From Tetrapyrgos nigripes (Eukaryota; Basidiomycota; Agaricomycetes; Agaricales; Campanellaceae): 64,000 nucleotides of DNA. Each line of letters starts with the position of its first letter. Positions within the stretch are counted from its first letter, which is position 1. Below, in pieces: positions 34,304 to 46,306 of this stretch. The DNA lies in assembly GCA_013368315.1 (NCBI GenBank), contig JAACJM010000020.1, positions 744,001 through 808,000 of the forward strand, written 5' to 3'. Position numbers and translations under genes: made by a program. The notes below the pieces were generated by a model. That model worked only from the letters and a program-made list of their open reading frames with translations, did not search any database and was not told where the DNA came from.

Positions 34304-35298
34304 TCACTTCTCTGAAAAACTTGGACTTAGCAATTTTCTGAGGAAGGAATGGTGCGAAGAACATACTTCCAAGTTTTAACCACTTTGGTATCTTCTTCTC
34401 ACCTGACGTCGAGTTTGATGACGGATTATTAGACTTGGCTGGTTGGGACTGGGGCGAAGATGTGGATTCTTGCGGTGCGGGAGGTGCAGGAAGGTCTTCT
34501 GCTAAAGCGAGTACCGAGTCTACTAGAGGGGCCGGAACGTTTGAACCTGGAGTCAAGATAATCAACCCCCATACGAAGCAATGGAAAATCCATGAATGCG
34601 CACCATTCAATTTCTCGTCCTCGAAACGTAGCAGAAGCACTGAAGAAGGAGCAAGCTGAAGATCCGCAAGGCTCAAATCCCGGACTTTGGTATCGGACAC
34701 TTTGAGATCGCGCTTCGGAGGTTGGTCTACAAGGGGGTGCATTGAACTTCATGAAAAGCAAGAAGGATTGGGATGTACATAGAATGAACTTGATTGGCTT
34801 CACGTCTTCTCGCAACGAGTTCCGTACAAAGGCGTAGACTGACTTAATCTTGCTCTTGGATGGAAAGACCTTTTCCAACTGTGTCCGATCAGTAAAGCGA
34901 ATCCGAATGGTTGTCTGGATGAAAGCATTGAGTGCAATGAAAGACAGAAAATACCGTGACACACATCAGGCCATCGTTCCTTCTTTACATTCTCGGCTGC
35001 TTCTCGTGTAGCACGAAACTGAAGGGGAGCGTTTGTAAGAGCTTGGGTCCGAGCTGCTAGTTGATTTTGTGCGAGTTTGAGATCTGCAGCAGTGGGCGTG
35101 AAGAAGTCATCGGGTGGAGGGGCTGGCAAAGCAGATTACATGGTGATTGCAAGCAAGCAGGTGGACCTTACGAGGGGGCGAAAACGCCGTGTTTGTGGGT
35201 TTGTAAACTTTGAAGACCTCTGGTTGAGAAGGAGCAGGTTCGTCACTGCTTTCACTTGGTAGAGTTACCGAAGGACCAGCGGTCGGTTGTTCGGACAT
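34304..35298 (-). CDS. TUG/ASPL-UBX4-like UBX-domain protein
   Basis: Six exons (35298-35172, 35122-34965, 34914-34779, 34726-34604, 34546-34367, 34311-34304) give 243 residues. A Pro-rich N-terminus is followed by an Ala/Gln-rich helix (LKLAQNQLAARTQALTNAPL). The UBX fold follows (IRIRFTDRTQLEKVFPSKSKI, VKPIKFILYQPPKRDL, SVLLLRFEDEKLNG). A Ser/Pro tail ends KIPKWLKLGKK, equivalent to the KVPKWLKL tail of TUG. These proteins bind p97/Cdc48 and regulate its assembly. The last coding exon is eight bases (AGAAGTGA), supplying only KK and the stop. Without that splice the frame runs into intron sequence. The N-terminal ubiquitin-like domain of human TUG is absent. Confidence 0.85.
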
Positions 35299-35702
35299 GA
35301 TGGTGGAAGTAAGAATTGCTGTACTACACGAATGACAATGACAAAGTCTGTACAGCTATCAACCTTGGCCTGAACTACCCACATTTCCTTCAAAACTCCC
35401 ACCTGGAAAAACCAAGCACAGTGAGCATATTGAACACAGGGAAACGAGAAAAGGCTCAGCAAGGAAAATTGTCTCATACACATGATTCCAGGGCGCGCAG
35501 GCGAGCGCACCTTTTGGTACAGAACCATGTGCAATCGAACGCAAATTACAAAAGAGTACCATCATGTAAGAAAATGAAAAAACACGAAAAAGATACTCAC
35601 CCTGCAAAGAGGACGTGAACAAACGAAAATTTCATTGTCAAGGCATTTTTATACCGAGACATAATTTGTTTCTGTTTGTAAAATCCACAACGTCGACCAA
35701 CT
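35299..35702. other. Divergent promoter region of the UBX and PITH genes
   Basis: This 404-base segment separates two divergent starts. No coding frame is convincing. It contains an A-rich block near 35570-35600 and short CG-poor runs, probably promoter sequence. Confidence 0.6.
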
Positions 35703-36669
35703 ATGCCTCATCAACACGACCACAACTGCAACCATGAAAGTCATGACCACGACCACGACCATTCGGGGACATCTGGCCTAGGTCCTCAGGATAATTTGTT
35801 CATGCATATCGATCGCGACAACGTGGTTGCTTTGAACGCGAATGACGAGAGCAAAGGCTCGGATGTCATTAAGCCATGGCACTTGCGGTTGTCTGAAGAA
35901 AAGGTGATACGTCCCCCACACCATTGCTGGTCCTCCTCTAAGCTCTTAGGACACTTCAGTTCATCGAGTCTGACGCAGACGATCAACTGTACTGAGGCTC
36001 ATGTCGAGAATCCGGGATTCTACTCATGCTTTCGCAGGATAATTCGTATTCCTTTTACGGGTAGCGTCAAGTTGCGATCTTTGCTCTTGAAGACTGGTCC
36101 GACAGACCAGACGCCAGCCAAAGTTTCCTTGGTATGAGACTTCCTTTCGGATCATTGGTCCCGCTTGACCTTATACACACCAAAGTTTGCCAATGAAGAC
36201 AACCTCGATTTTAGTGATGCGGCCGATAAGACTCCCACTCAAGAATTCGACGTAGCACAAGGTCGGGAGGTTGGTGCCTTATGCTTTACCGTTGTGGCTT
36301 CTATTCTTGGCCGGAAGCTGATCTCTTTGACAGGTTGGCGAATACGTGGTCAAGTACTATGTTTCTTTCTATGATCGCATTTGGTTGCTCACAGATAAAT
36401 TTAGGACGGCAAAATTCTCGAATGTATCGTCCTTGACCTTGTATTTTCCGGAAGGACAAGGAGCAGACAGTATCCGTATCTATTATGTGGGATTTTTAGG
36501 AACATGGACTGAGGTAACACTTTTTCGTCACTATCATACACGGCACTAACCTATTTGTCTGCAGAGAAAATCAAACCCGGTCATCACCGTCTATGAGGCC
36601 CAAGCCAACTTGGCCGACCATCAAAAAATCCAGGGAACCGAAGGTGCCTTCAATACTCCTCAAATTTGA
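35703..36669 (+). CDS. PITH-domain protein (PITHD1/TXNL1-tail type)
   Basis: Seven exons (35703-35903, 35960-35988, 36038-36131, 36186-36269, 36334-36353, 36405-36513, 36565-36669) give 213 residues. The His/Asp-rich N-terminus (MPHQHDHNCNHESHDHDHDH) is common in PITHD1 homologues and may bind metal. The PITH domain follows: DDQLIIRIPFTGSVKLRSLLLKT, VSLFANEDNLDFSDA, KFSNVSSLTLYFPEG and IRIYYVGFLGTW. TXNL1-type PITH domains bind the 26S proteasome lid, and stand-alone PITHD1 regulates proteasome and differentiation in animals. Exons 2 and 5 are 29 and 20 bases. No thioredoxin domain is present. Confidence 0.9.
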
Positions 36670-37875
36670 CGTGAAAGATAGGCAGAGCACTAAAGATCAG
36701 GATGGGCCCATGTGTGGTTCTTTGCAAGAATACGATACTCAGTAGTTCAACATTGTATCAGGTTGGTAATCTGTAATTGTAACTTTCTTCTGCACGTACC
36801 ACTCCAGAATCAGCTGACTGTAACTCCTGGTGGAATCCGTTTGGCTCGCGGCTTCGCCGCACTTCACTTTGAGATGCATTCCTATGATCGTGTCTGATTC
36901 TGTCTGGTCAGTACATTCCAAGATGTGATAAACGAGCGAGGTGCTTGCAGCACTGCTGTGGCATCCTAACAGAGTCTACTCTAGGTCAGTAGCTCGGTCT
37001 ATCTGCTGTTTCAATGATTATGACGAGCATTGCACACATGTACGAACAGTCCAAGTCTCGCACGCAAGCGCCTCCATCAAAACACAATGTTACGGTAATC
37101 AGAGCACACTTCGGTTTGGTCAAGCATATGGCAAAGATTGGGAATTCTCTCGATAGTACTAGTCAGGAGGGCTCTGACCTGGTGAAGACCGCAGTGATCA
37201 ACAGTGGTATCTCGAAGCAGACTAATTTAAGGTACGTTATTGTGCAACATGCTGCGTGATATCCTCATCGTGAATCATTTTTCCAGCGTCTTTGGTGCTA
37301 TCTGAACCTTTGGATCCTCGGGATCCTCGTGTGATGTGCGACCCGTTGATCTGCGGGCAACTGCTTCGTGTACTCCAACTTAAAATCTGCTTGGACGTAG
37401 CAGAGCGTGCCAATCTTACAGATGCAGGACATTGTCCTTGTGACGTACGCTAAGCGTCGCTTTCTTGCTGACGGAGAGCTCAGCGGCCACAGGTCTTCTA
37501 TTTGTATCCTTGATCCGGTGTGCTTGAGGTTCACAGTTTCACACTTGTTTCATTGGTGTGGAGGAACACGTAGCACAGTCGAACCATGAATTGTTATCTC
37601 ATGTGACGATCCGAATGCCCGAGCTAACATACTGATTCCTCACAAGGAGCACACGGAGCAGATTCCTTTCCATTACAGCCTCGAGGTATCTCGATGTAGA
37701 ATTCTTAGGTTGTCTTCTGTTCGTCATGAAGAACTGAATTCTCTGAACTTTCTCTGCTTCCTACACTCCGCGGAACTGCTTTTGGGAATAGCTCATCCAG
37801 ACATAAAAGCACATCGTTTCACAATGGTCCTCGTCGGATACACCTCGGTTTTCTCTCCCAGTCACTGCTCTCGAG
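36670..37875. other. 1.2-kb region with no supported gene
   Basis: Short frames on both strands (such as 37014-37259, 37407-37589 and 37710-37958) give protein-like stretches but do not join into a gene and match no family I know. It may be a decayed coding region or the promoter of the chitinase. Confidence 0.5.
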
Positions 37876-40440
37876 ATGAAGTTCTCTTTGATCGCGTCAT
37901 CGTCCCTGCCTTTGCTCATCGTTTCCTTGGTATCCGCCTTCGACCCAAACAGGAATGATAATGTGCGTTTGTTTTCCATATTTAGCATTCATCTGCTGAT
38001 ATTTTTATAGCTCGCAGTGTGACGTGTCCTTATCACTCAGCCTATGACCCAGCATTCTGATATTTTTGAACAGTTACTACGGACAAAACTCGTATGGTGC
38101 AACCCACTCTGACACTGCCAACTGGCAGACCAATCTAGGTATTCTTCTTTCTCCGAGATGAAACATGGCTGTTTACTGAGGAGCACTATGTCTAGCTCAC
38201 TACTGCCAAGGTACATCTCCCTAGGACAAGGTTGAGCTGTTCTCATAGGAAATAGATGACACTATCAACGCCTTTCCATTGGCTTTTCTCAACGTGTTTT
38301 TCGGACCCGGGGGCCTTCCTGAGATCAATTTGGCCAATGTGAGTACAATTCTCCAACGATGCATCATCAGGCTATATTCTAAACATTGACCAGACATGCA
38401 ACAATGTTGATGATCCAGTCTTCCCTGGAAGCACTTTACCCAACTGTCAATTTATGGCTGCCGACATTCAAGCATGTCAGGCAAGAGGGAAGATCATCAC
38501 TCTCAGTCTAGGTGGTGCTACAGGTGCAGCTGTATTCTCATCGGATGCCCAAGCGCAGTCATTCGCAGACCAGATCTGGAACCTGTTCCTTGGCGGTAGC
38601 AGCAGCACAAGACCATTTGGTAAACCTATTTTCTCCTGTCTTCAAGAATGCAACGTTAATTGAATTGATACAGGCTCTGCGGTTTTGGATGGGTAAGAGG
38701 AGCTGGTGTCTTTGATCGACTTGTAGTGTTGATTAACTCTTCGTAGCGTTGATCTCGATATCGAAGGAGGTGGAGGTACCGGTTTGGCAGCATTCGTAAC
38801 TCGTATCAGATCGCATGCCAGTGGTGCCAGCAAGCCGTGAGTAGTGTCCAATATCAATTCTTGGATATCTAACAAATTTCCTTGTTAGGTACTACGTGAC
38901 TGCAGCACCTCAATGTCCTTTCCGTTGAGTCGTTTCAAGCATTCTTCTTATCACAAAAAAGACTCATATCATTTGATAGCTGACGGGAACCTGGGCTCTG
39001 TGCTCAATGCTGTCGGATTTGACGCCGTTTATGTGCAGGTCTGTCGAGTACTCTAGCTCTATAGTACATATTGGCTGACAATGTTCCAAGTTCTACAATA
39101 ATTTCTGCGGGCTTACAAACTTCAACAACCCCAACGTAAGTTCTCTGCGTGCTTTTCTTGAAGGATCCGCTGACAGTCAAACAGGCATGGAATTTTGCAC
39201 AATGGTAACATTACCTCTGTGCCTTTTCGTTCAAGACTAAATTTATTCCAGGGACACTTGGGCTAAAACCCAATCTCCCAATCGTAACGTTAAGGTCTAT
39301 ATCGGTGCACCGGCTTCCTCTACTGCTGCCGGAAGTGGTTTCGTCGATGCCGCAACATTCGCCAATATTATCCAGCAGACGAAAGCTCAGTTCTCTTCTT
39401 TCGGCGGGGCGATGCTGGTAAGCTGAATCTCTCTCTTGACGTGGACTTTTGAGCTGAAATGAACTAGTGGGACGCTTCTCAGGTACCATTACCTCCGTGC
39501 CTTTTCGCTCAAGACTAAATTTGTTTGGGCTACACAGGCGTTCGCTAACAATCGCTACGACATCTCAGTCAAGAATGCATTGACGGGTGGTACCAGCGTT
39601 CCTCCTCCTCCTACAACCTCTGTACCCGGCACTACTACTCGTCCCACCACGAGTCCGACCAGTGTACCTACGAGTATACCTACGAACGGTAGATAGGTTG
39701 GAATTTTCTGATGAAGAGCTCTCTGACCAAGTTTTCTAGGGAATTGCCAGGGCGTCAGCGCTTGGCAATCTTCGGTAGCGGTCAGTGATTGTCTCGATTA
39801 GCTGATGAAAAGTTGTTGGCTGATCTTGAATGAAATGATAGTATAATGGAGGCTCTCTGGTCACTTTCAAGTGAGTTTTCGATTTTACGCTGCCTTGTAA
39901 TTTTTGTTAATATCATTGATGCTCAGTGGTCACCTTTGGCAAGTAAGTGCTCAGCGGTTTTATTTTTCAAAATGAACCATCTGTGAGACTGACTGAAAAT
40001 TTGAAGAATAAATGGTGGAGTGAAGCTGGTGAGTCCGATGATGAATTTTCACACTAATATTCACTCATACAATGTTTTTCCACCCAGATCAACCAGGAGG
40101 TCTGCATCTCTAGCTTGATTCTCAAGTTCAGGTTATACTGATCAATTTGCTAGGTGCTGCTCAAGTTTGGAACGATCTTGGAGCTTGTACATCTAGCAGA
40201 GTATCGACTGTACCAGAAGCCGCGACTCTCTCTGCTTCTGCCCCAGCTCGGTCGGTGACTTCTGGCTCGGCTAAGGCCGTGAAAGCGTCTGCGACAGCAG
40301 CTCCTGCACTGATTGCATCCGACAGCACTGTCAAAGCGTCAAAGACTGCGGATGTTGCGTCTGATACGAAAGCCTCTGCTACCTCGGAAGCGGCTGGCAC
40401 TACGTCCAACACGAAGATGTCACGATTTTTCAGATTTTAG
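37876..40440 (+). CDS. Class III GH18 chitinase with chitin-binding module
   Basis: Twenty-one exons (37876-37962, 38011-38018, 38074-38138, 38196-38210, 38256-38338, 38394-38619, 38674-38692, 38747-38836, 38889-38923, 38980-39038, 39091-39135, 39185-39204, 39252-39417, 39468-39482, 39538-39688, 39740-39780, 39842-39870, 39927-39942, 40007-40028, 40088-40099, 40154-40440) give 496 residues. A signal peptide (SLIASSSLPLLIVSLVSA) precedes LAVYYGQNSYG. The GH18 active site is LDGVDLDIE, and CNNVDDP and ITLSLGGATG are typical. A Pro/Thr-rich linker and a CBM5/12-type module with NCQGVSAW and HLWQNKWWSEADQP follow, then a Ser/Ala-rich tail. It is a secreted wall-remodelling chitinase. Several exons are 8-16 bases. 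Two of its introns (39205-39251, 39483-39537) are near copies. Confidence 0.9.
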
Positions 40441-40725
40441 GGTTAAATGTGTAGATATTCCTTTTTGTGTAACGAATCAGCGCTCTGGAAATGTACGAAT
40501 ATTACTTGAAGGAGTGGTTGTGGAACGAAGCTTTCACACTTATAAGGTGCATGTTTTACAGCCAGAGACGCTGAGGCGATGGTTGGGAGGGTATGATACT
40601 TTTGCTCATGAATTCTAAGGATTACAAGAATGTAGGTAGATAGATAGATGGAGTAGGGATAGTCTCTGGGCGCTTCTCGTCAACCTTAAAAACTAGGGGA
40701 GGTATGTAAACAACAACTGACCTCT

Positions 40726-41605
40726 TCATGATCTCCTGACGAAAGGAATCTGAAATCCTGACACCAAAGCCCTCGCTCTATCCTGCGCACCGACACCTGT
40801 TGCGTTGGTCACGAAATGTATATGCATACCATACATTTCTGGATACGCGTCCTGGTTGACTTCGATTTGAGGGAAAAAAACCCATGGCACTGGGCGGAAG
40901 TCCAAAGCTGACCACGCCAGATACAGCTGCTGGAGTTTCAGTGTTGGCAGATGGAGGAGGTAATTCTATGCCTTGGAATTCCCTGATTCGTGGCATGACA
41001 AAGTCCACGAGAGTGCCAATAAAGTCGTACATGGCATGGCCCTTCAGATTGACCTTTGCCCCAACAGGAATGCCCTTTCTGATCCACCCTCCGACCTGCT
41101 TCTTTGACTTGATAATCTGCACACCTTCAAGTGCATGTTGACCTCCACCCTTTTCTGTCTCGCCCGATAGTGCACGCAAAGCCATGATAGGGCCGAGAAG
41201 ATGGCTTCGACTAGTGATAGCCTTTTTGTGCATGATGTGAAGCTGCACCATCTCCAGTTGGATGACATTTTCGGCTGTACAGGGTGGAGGTGGTTTGCGA
41301 CCAAGTTGCGAGCCACCGACGGGAGGATTATAACGATATTTGGAGTAAGGGTTATTTGGGTCGTAGGTGAGACGAATCTGACGTGGAGGCGGACGGGGAC
41401 CGAGTTCGTGCTTGTAAGTGAGATACATGAGGTCGTCCTGGAGGGTGGAATAGTAGTGATCTTCGAGACGACATGGGGCAAAGTCACGGGTGACGATCTT
41501 GACCGGAGGATGAGGAAGACGAGTCCGAGGATCGACACGCAAAGGCTTGCGTATTGCTGGTGGACGCCCAAAACGCACCACCGACGCTGCACGACCAACC
41601 GTCAT
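40726..41605 (-). pseudogene. MRPL7: Mitochondrial ribosomal protein uL5m (MRPL7) with a one-base frameshift
   Basis: The 880-base frame encodes a good uL5m: DPNNPYSKYRYNPPVGGSQ, KPPPPCTAENVIQLE, SRSHLLGPIMALRALSGE, VGGWIRKGIPVGAKVNLKG, MYDFIGTLVDFVMPRIREFQG and MGFF. The next conserved segment (PQIEVNQDAYPEMYGMHIHF) continues in another frame. The switch is in a run of seven A on the plus strand (40874-40880), where six would restore 292 residues. A single homopolymer error or mutation explains it; no intron fits. The protein is a large-subunit component near 5S/central protuberance contacts. It is divergent from MED25 with only 41 bases between starts. Confidence 0.85.
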
Positions 41606-41646
41606 CGAAAAGAGTGAAAGCACAGTCACGTGGTCACCTCCCTTCG

Positions 41647-44514
41647 ATGTCGACTGCCGACACAACCCTGGCCATTGCCCTCGTCGTCGACGCCTCTCTT
41701 GCTCTAGTCACAAGTTGGCCAGCTGTACTCCAGCACTATGTCTCGCCTCTCGTCAGACGTATCGCAGAAACCCATCCAAATTGTCCCTATACCATCGGCT
41801 TCGTCACTTATGGGTCCTCCGATTCAAGTTCTTCCCCAATTCTATGCAGAAACTTCTTCCAAGAGTCCGCGGTCGTCGTAAAGGCCATGCGAGAGGATCC
41901 TCTCAAACATTTTGCCCTCGGTTCTACCACAGCAGGCGGAAGCAAAGGGCTGGCTACTCTGGAGGGTCTAGTTGCCGGGATTGAAGTTCGTTCATGTTAA
42001 TTGTAGTCCATACGTCGCTTTAACACCCCCAAACGCAGATGTTCGACACTCTATTGAAATCTCGCGACTCGAAGAACCTTCGGTCTCCCGTCTTCCATTT
42101 GATCCATCTTTCTGCTTCAGTGGCGGACGATTCACTCCATCCGCAATGGAATGATCTTTCCGAACTCGACGAAACCACCTGGGAGAAACTGCCCGCAGAA
42201 CTCTCAAACGTGAGGCCTGCTTGTGTCTAGCCTTTTCTATCATGACTAACCGACCGTATAGAGAGATATTAATTTCAGTTCCATCGTTCTCCACTCGAAA
42301 AATGCCAGATGTACCGAATTACACTCATCGGTATAGCAGCGTCTTACTCATGCATTCGTCATTTGCTAACTTCATTCAAGATTCCGGCCACTAAGAAAGT
42401 AAATCCCTGGTTTGCGGTAGAGTCAACTCATTCAGTCTTGTTGTCGGGCTTCAATATCACGCCATCCTCGAAAGGTAGTCCTCTTGTTGTATCTTTGATG
42501 TTCAGTGTTGAACACTTCTCTGCAGGTGTCAAGAGAGCTGGAGAGCCTGCTACAGACAAACCACCGGAGAAGAAGCCACGGCAGACACCCGCGCCGTCTC
42601 CATTTCTTGCTCCGAGTCCGCCTGCGAAGCCTGTTATTCCTCCTGCTTCAGAAGCGCCGGTACTTTGGACCAACACAAACGTCCCAGTTGCAAATTTCCC
42701 GCCACAACTGCAAGGGCTATTTGCCGAGTACCGCAAACATGAAGAGAATGTCAAACGTATACAGGCAGAGTACCAAGCAGCTACCTCAGCACGACAACTC
42801 GACAAAATTGCTAATATTAAGACGGAGATGCAAAAGGTCATGCCCAACTTCCAGAAGTACCGACATTTCGTACTTCAGACTGCTGCCCGTTTCAATCAAA
42901 GCAGTGGCTCTGCCTCCCAGCCATCAAGTAATATTCCAGGACAACAAAGGCCACCGGAGACTGTCATGCACGTTAACCAAGGTTCTTCCAGCCAGAATTC
43001 TCCTCCTGCTGGCTTGAAACCCGGAAAGTCTCCAAATTCTGCCAACACCGATACTTCACAGCGTCCTTTATCATCTCAAACCGATGGCAACTCTTCTTCA
43101 AATCCTCCCAACGCGACCGACGCTCGAAATACCACACAACTCGATCCAGGCCAGAATTTCGCCGCCAGTAGTTCTTCGGGTTCGAATCAGGATCCTACTA
43201 CACAACAGTCTAGGATGCAGATGTTAGCACCAGACGTTGCGGCCCAAATGCACAAACTCATTGAGCAGTCGGAACGAAGCCGTGTGCAACAACCGTTTAC
43301 TACTGGTGCAGCTGCGGTGTCGAATGCAAACCTGGCGCAGATGCAGAGTGCAAATCAGACATTTCCGCAGAATGCCGTTCCTGATGTCGGTCCTAACGTC
43401 GTCACCAATGCTAACACCGTGATTGGTGGTCCTAAGCCTCCAGTTCCTGCCTCTGGACCTCAGCAAAATCCTATCACCAAAGGTCCTCCTGTATGGCAAG
43501 GCGTCTTCTTCTTGCCTGCTGATCCTCAGACTGGAAGGCGCGAGCTCAAAGTTCAGGTTGCAATGTTCACAAATTCACAGCAATCAGTGCCTGCAGCGTA
43601 AGTGTATTCTGGCTTTGTTATTCGACCATTATTCACCCTATTTGTCACAGTCGCCCCGAGACATGGCCTCCATTGATGCAATTGAATAGCACGCGAGACC
43701 CTATAGTCATCGGGTTAGATTTCCAGGTTTGGCTGAAGCAGAGGCAGGCTCTCGTGTGTATGGTTCAGCCTGCTACTGGAGGAAACGAGGCGAATCTGGC
43801 AAATTTCCGGCTTCTCTTCGAAGCACTTCAGAGTAGCCAACGCGTACGCTTCATTTTTTCCCATTCTCTAGTCTCAGATGTTAATTTATCTCTTCATAGT
43901 ATGCTGTCGCCGGTTGGACCACTCCCAGTGGAGCGTCAAGTCCCAACGCCTTGTTTTTTGCACACAATAATACCACCTTGGCTGCGATCTGCCCTATAAC
44001 TGGTATAACCGAGTTACCCAAGCAGGGTCTAGCATTGAAGCTAGCGGTAAACGACAGTCAAAGACAGACAATCATGGCTGCATATGCAACGAAGGCCGGT
44101 GGGGCTAATCCAGCACTCATGAATGCAAACAGACCTGGTATGATGCCTGGCCAACAGTATCTAGGAGCTATGCCAGGAGCACCACGACCCGGAGTCGGTC
44201 CCTCCCAGGTTGGCCAACCGTCCCAACCATCCCACCCGATGTCTCATAATCCTGCTGCTATGAATGCCTTAATGGGAAAGTTGGGAAATTTCGGAGCCAA
44301 CGGAGCTATGATGGCAAACCTGGGTTTGCAGATGAACAACTTTCAGAATATGATGATGAACAACCTCGGTAGGACAGCGGGAGGACCATCTAGTGTTGGA
44401 TTGGGGGGGAATGGACTGCCAAATATTAGTCCTGAAATGATGCAATCGTTCATGCAGCGCAACGCCGAGGGAAATGCGAATAACGGAGGAGGACAAGGTC
44501 CTGGAATGAGATGA
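41647..44514 (+). CDS. MED25: Mediator subunit 25-like protein
   Basis: Seven exons (41647-41985, 42039-42209, 42262-42330, 42381-42474, 42526-43597, 43651-43843, 43900-44514) give 850 residues. The N-terminus is the Mediator-25 von Willebrand A domain (IALVVDASLALVTSWPAVLQHYV, TIGFVTYG). It lacks a canonical MIDAS DxSxS. A Pro/Gln/Ser-rich linker leads to a beta-barrel-like region (GVFFLPADPQTGRRELKVQVAMF, WPPLMQL, VWLKQRQALVCMVQPA), probably the activator-binding domain. The tail is Met/Asn/Gly-rich. MED25 links activators to Mediator and RNA polymerase II in animals and plants; it is less studied in fungi. The start is the first ATG that leaves room for the MRPL7 promoter. Confidence 0.85.
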
Positions 44515-44740
44515 CCCACGGTGTTATGGTTTTTTTTTGCTTTGTATTTTAGTTTCACTTTTCCTGTATCCATATTACCATGTAGATTATGACGAGGGAT
44601 TCTGGTTCACAAGTCCATAAATACAGTCCGACCGAGAAAGTTGACCCTAAACGCGCACTCGCACAAACTACGCTCTTCTCGAGACCGCGCCCTTCCATGC
44701 AAAGTAAGAATGTAATATTCCTTTTCAAAGGTTCCCCTTC

Positions 44741-45023
44741 TTATTTCTTCGATTCCCTCGTGAAATAGCCGTTATTTACAGCGATAGCTTGTATCGTGTC
44801 GAATATGGATTCTCCTACGCCCAAAAAAGTTTCAGCTGCAGTGCGAAGTTGTGGTTGTTCTATCTTGGAGGCATCTGGACTGAGTGAACAAAAGAGTAAG
44901 CAACGGAGAAATGTTGAGTGTGACAGAAACACACGCGAATCCACTTGATCTTCGAACGCCAGCGAAGACAGTTGATAAAAGGGCAGCATCGACTGCGTAG
45001 TGGACTAATCTTCCGAGTGCCAT
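44741..45023 (-). CDS. DUF1748 small fungal mitochondrial-type protein
   Basis: Two exons (45023-44935, 44879-44741) give 75 residues. The start MALGRLVHYAVDAALLST and AGVRRSSGF, then a second half with FLGVGESIFD, match the fungal DUF1748 family (yeast YKL018C-A type), small proteins that localise to mitochondria and have no known activity. The intron is 55 bases. A telomere-like box lies about 70 bases upstream of the start. Confidence 0.85.
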
Positions 45024-45090
45024 GGATAGACGGATAAGATGAAGGAATGAAGGGTGCTCGACGTCGACAACTAAGGAACGTCGTGCAATT

Positions 45091-45102
45091 GGGTTAGGGT
45101 TT
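45091..45102. promoter_or_regulatory. Telomere-like box (GGGTTAGGGTTT)
   Basis: Read on the minus strand this is AAACCCTAACCC, 68 bases upstream of the DUF1748 start. It is the third telomere-like box in the window at a gene 5' side. The role is inferred by analogy. Confidence 0.5.
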
Positions 45103-45178
45103 GTTTGGCCGAGCCTCTACGCGTACGGTGGCAGATTTCAACAGGTCGCAGAAAGTATATTTTCTACATGTTACAGGA

Positions 45179-46217
45179 CTACAAAGATTTTTCTAAAGCA
45201 ATCACCTCTTCTAATGCAGCATAGTATTTGTTGTTCTGAAGGGAGTCTGTGGAAACTGCTTTCAGAGGACCTCTCACTGTTGTTCCTCCATAACCAAAGT
45301 TCTTTGACACGATCGCCTTCACACCTCCAACCCCACCAATCTTCTGTGCACCCCAATCCGCATGTCCTAGTTTGCCCTGCAAATCCATCGCCTCTTTAAT
45401 TTTTCCTTCCAAGTAAAGTTTATAGAGGTGCCCATGGACCTTCGGAACGACATTGACAAGTGCAGCAATAGTACCAGCACTGCCAGAAAGGAGTCCATGA
45501 GCAAAGAACTCGCTTTTACCGGCAAACACCGCAAACTCGGAAGGAGAGAAACGAGAAGTGAGACGATGAAGTTTGCCAATATTTCCACAGGAAAGCTTGG
45601 TGCCAACGATATTGGGATGTTCTGCGAGGGCAGCAATTGTGTCGGAATCGAGGTCGATCCCTGCAGTAACAACTGGAAAGTTGTAAATCATGTAGGGTAA
45701 AGGGCTAGCATCTGCAGCCTTGGCCAAATATCAGTAATAATCTACAGATTGACGCGTCTATGCAGACTTACTTCTCGATGAAATCTAAGGATATTCTCGA
45801 CGCTCATTTGAGGAGCCCAAGTGGAGGGTGTAAGAACCAGAACATGACTGGCACCTGCCTCTTTGGCATCTGTACAGAGTTTCTTGGTTTCTCGTGTAGA
45901 CTGAGCTCCCGTTCCTGCAATGACCAGAACGTTCTGAAAGCCGTGCTCGTCCAGAGTGTCTCGGGCAAGCTTGATAGCTTGCTTGCGTTCGTCATGGGAT
46001 AAATGTTGGGCCTCTCCGTTGCTTCCCTGAACAAGGATGCCAGTGACTCCGCCCTATGTGGACATCATCAGGAATGTCATCGATGTGGACTGAGACGGTC
46101 AGCTCGCACGTTAGCCAATCGCAGGATGTGGGCTTTATAGGCATCAACATCAATCTCTTCGTTATCCTGGAAGAAGAGGACTGCTGGGACATAGTAACCT
46201 AGCGGAGGCGCGGACAT
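45179..46217 (-). CDS. DapA/NAL-family class I aldolase (dihydrodipicolinate synthase-like)
   Basis: Exons 46217-46110, 46053-45772 and 45718-45179 give 309 residues, the usual length of the family. GVTGILVQGSNGEAQHLSHDER, GTGAQSTRETK, PYMIYNFP with the conserved Tyr, and IVGTKLSCGNI with the Schiff-base Lys are all present. The family includes 4-hydroxy-2-oxoglutarate aldolase and rhamnonate/galacturonate pathway aldolases. Fungi make lysine by the aminoadipate route, so a dihydrodipicolinate role is unlikely. The donor is divergent from MGM1 with 89 bases between starts. Confidence 0.87.
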
Positions 46218-46306
46218 GATTGTGGAGAAGTTGCGTTGCAACAGCGCAGAACTCGGAAGAGGATATCACGTGTGTTTCCTACCTTTCTTCTTTTCGTCCC
46301 TTTGGG

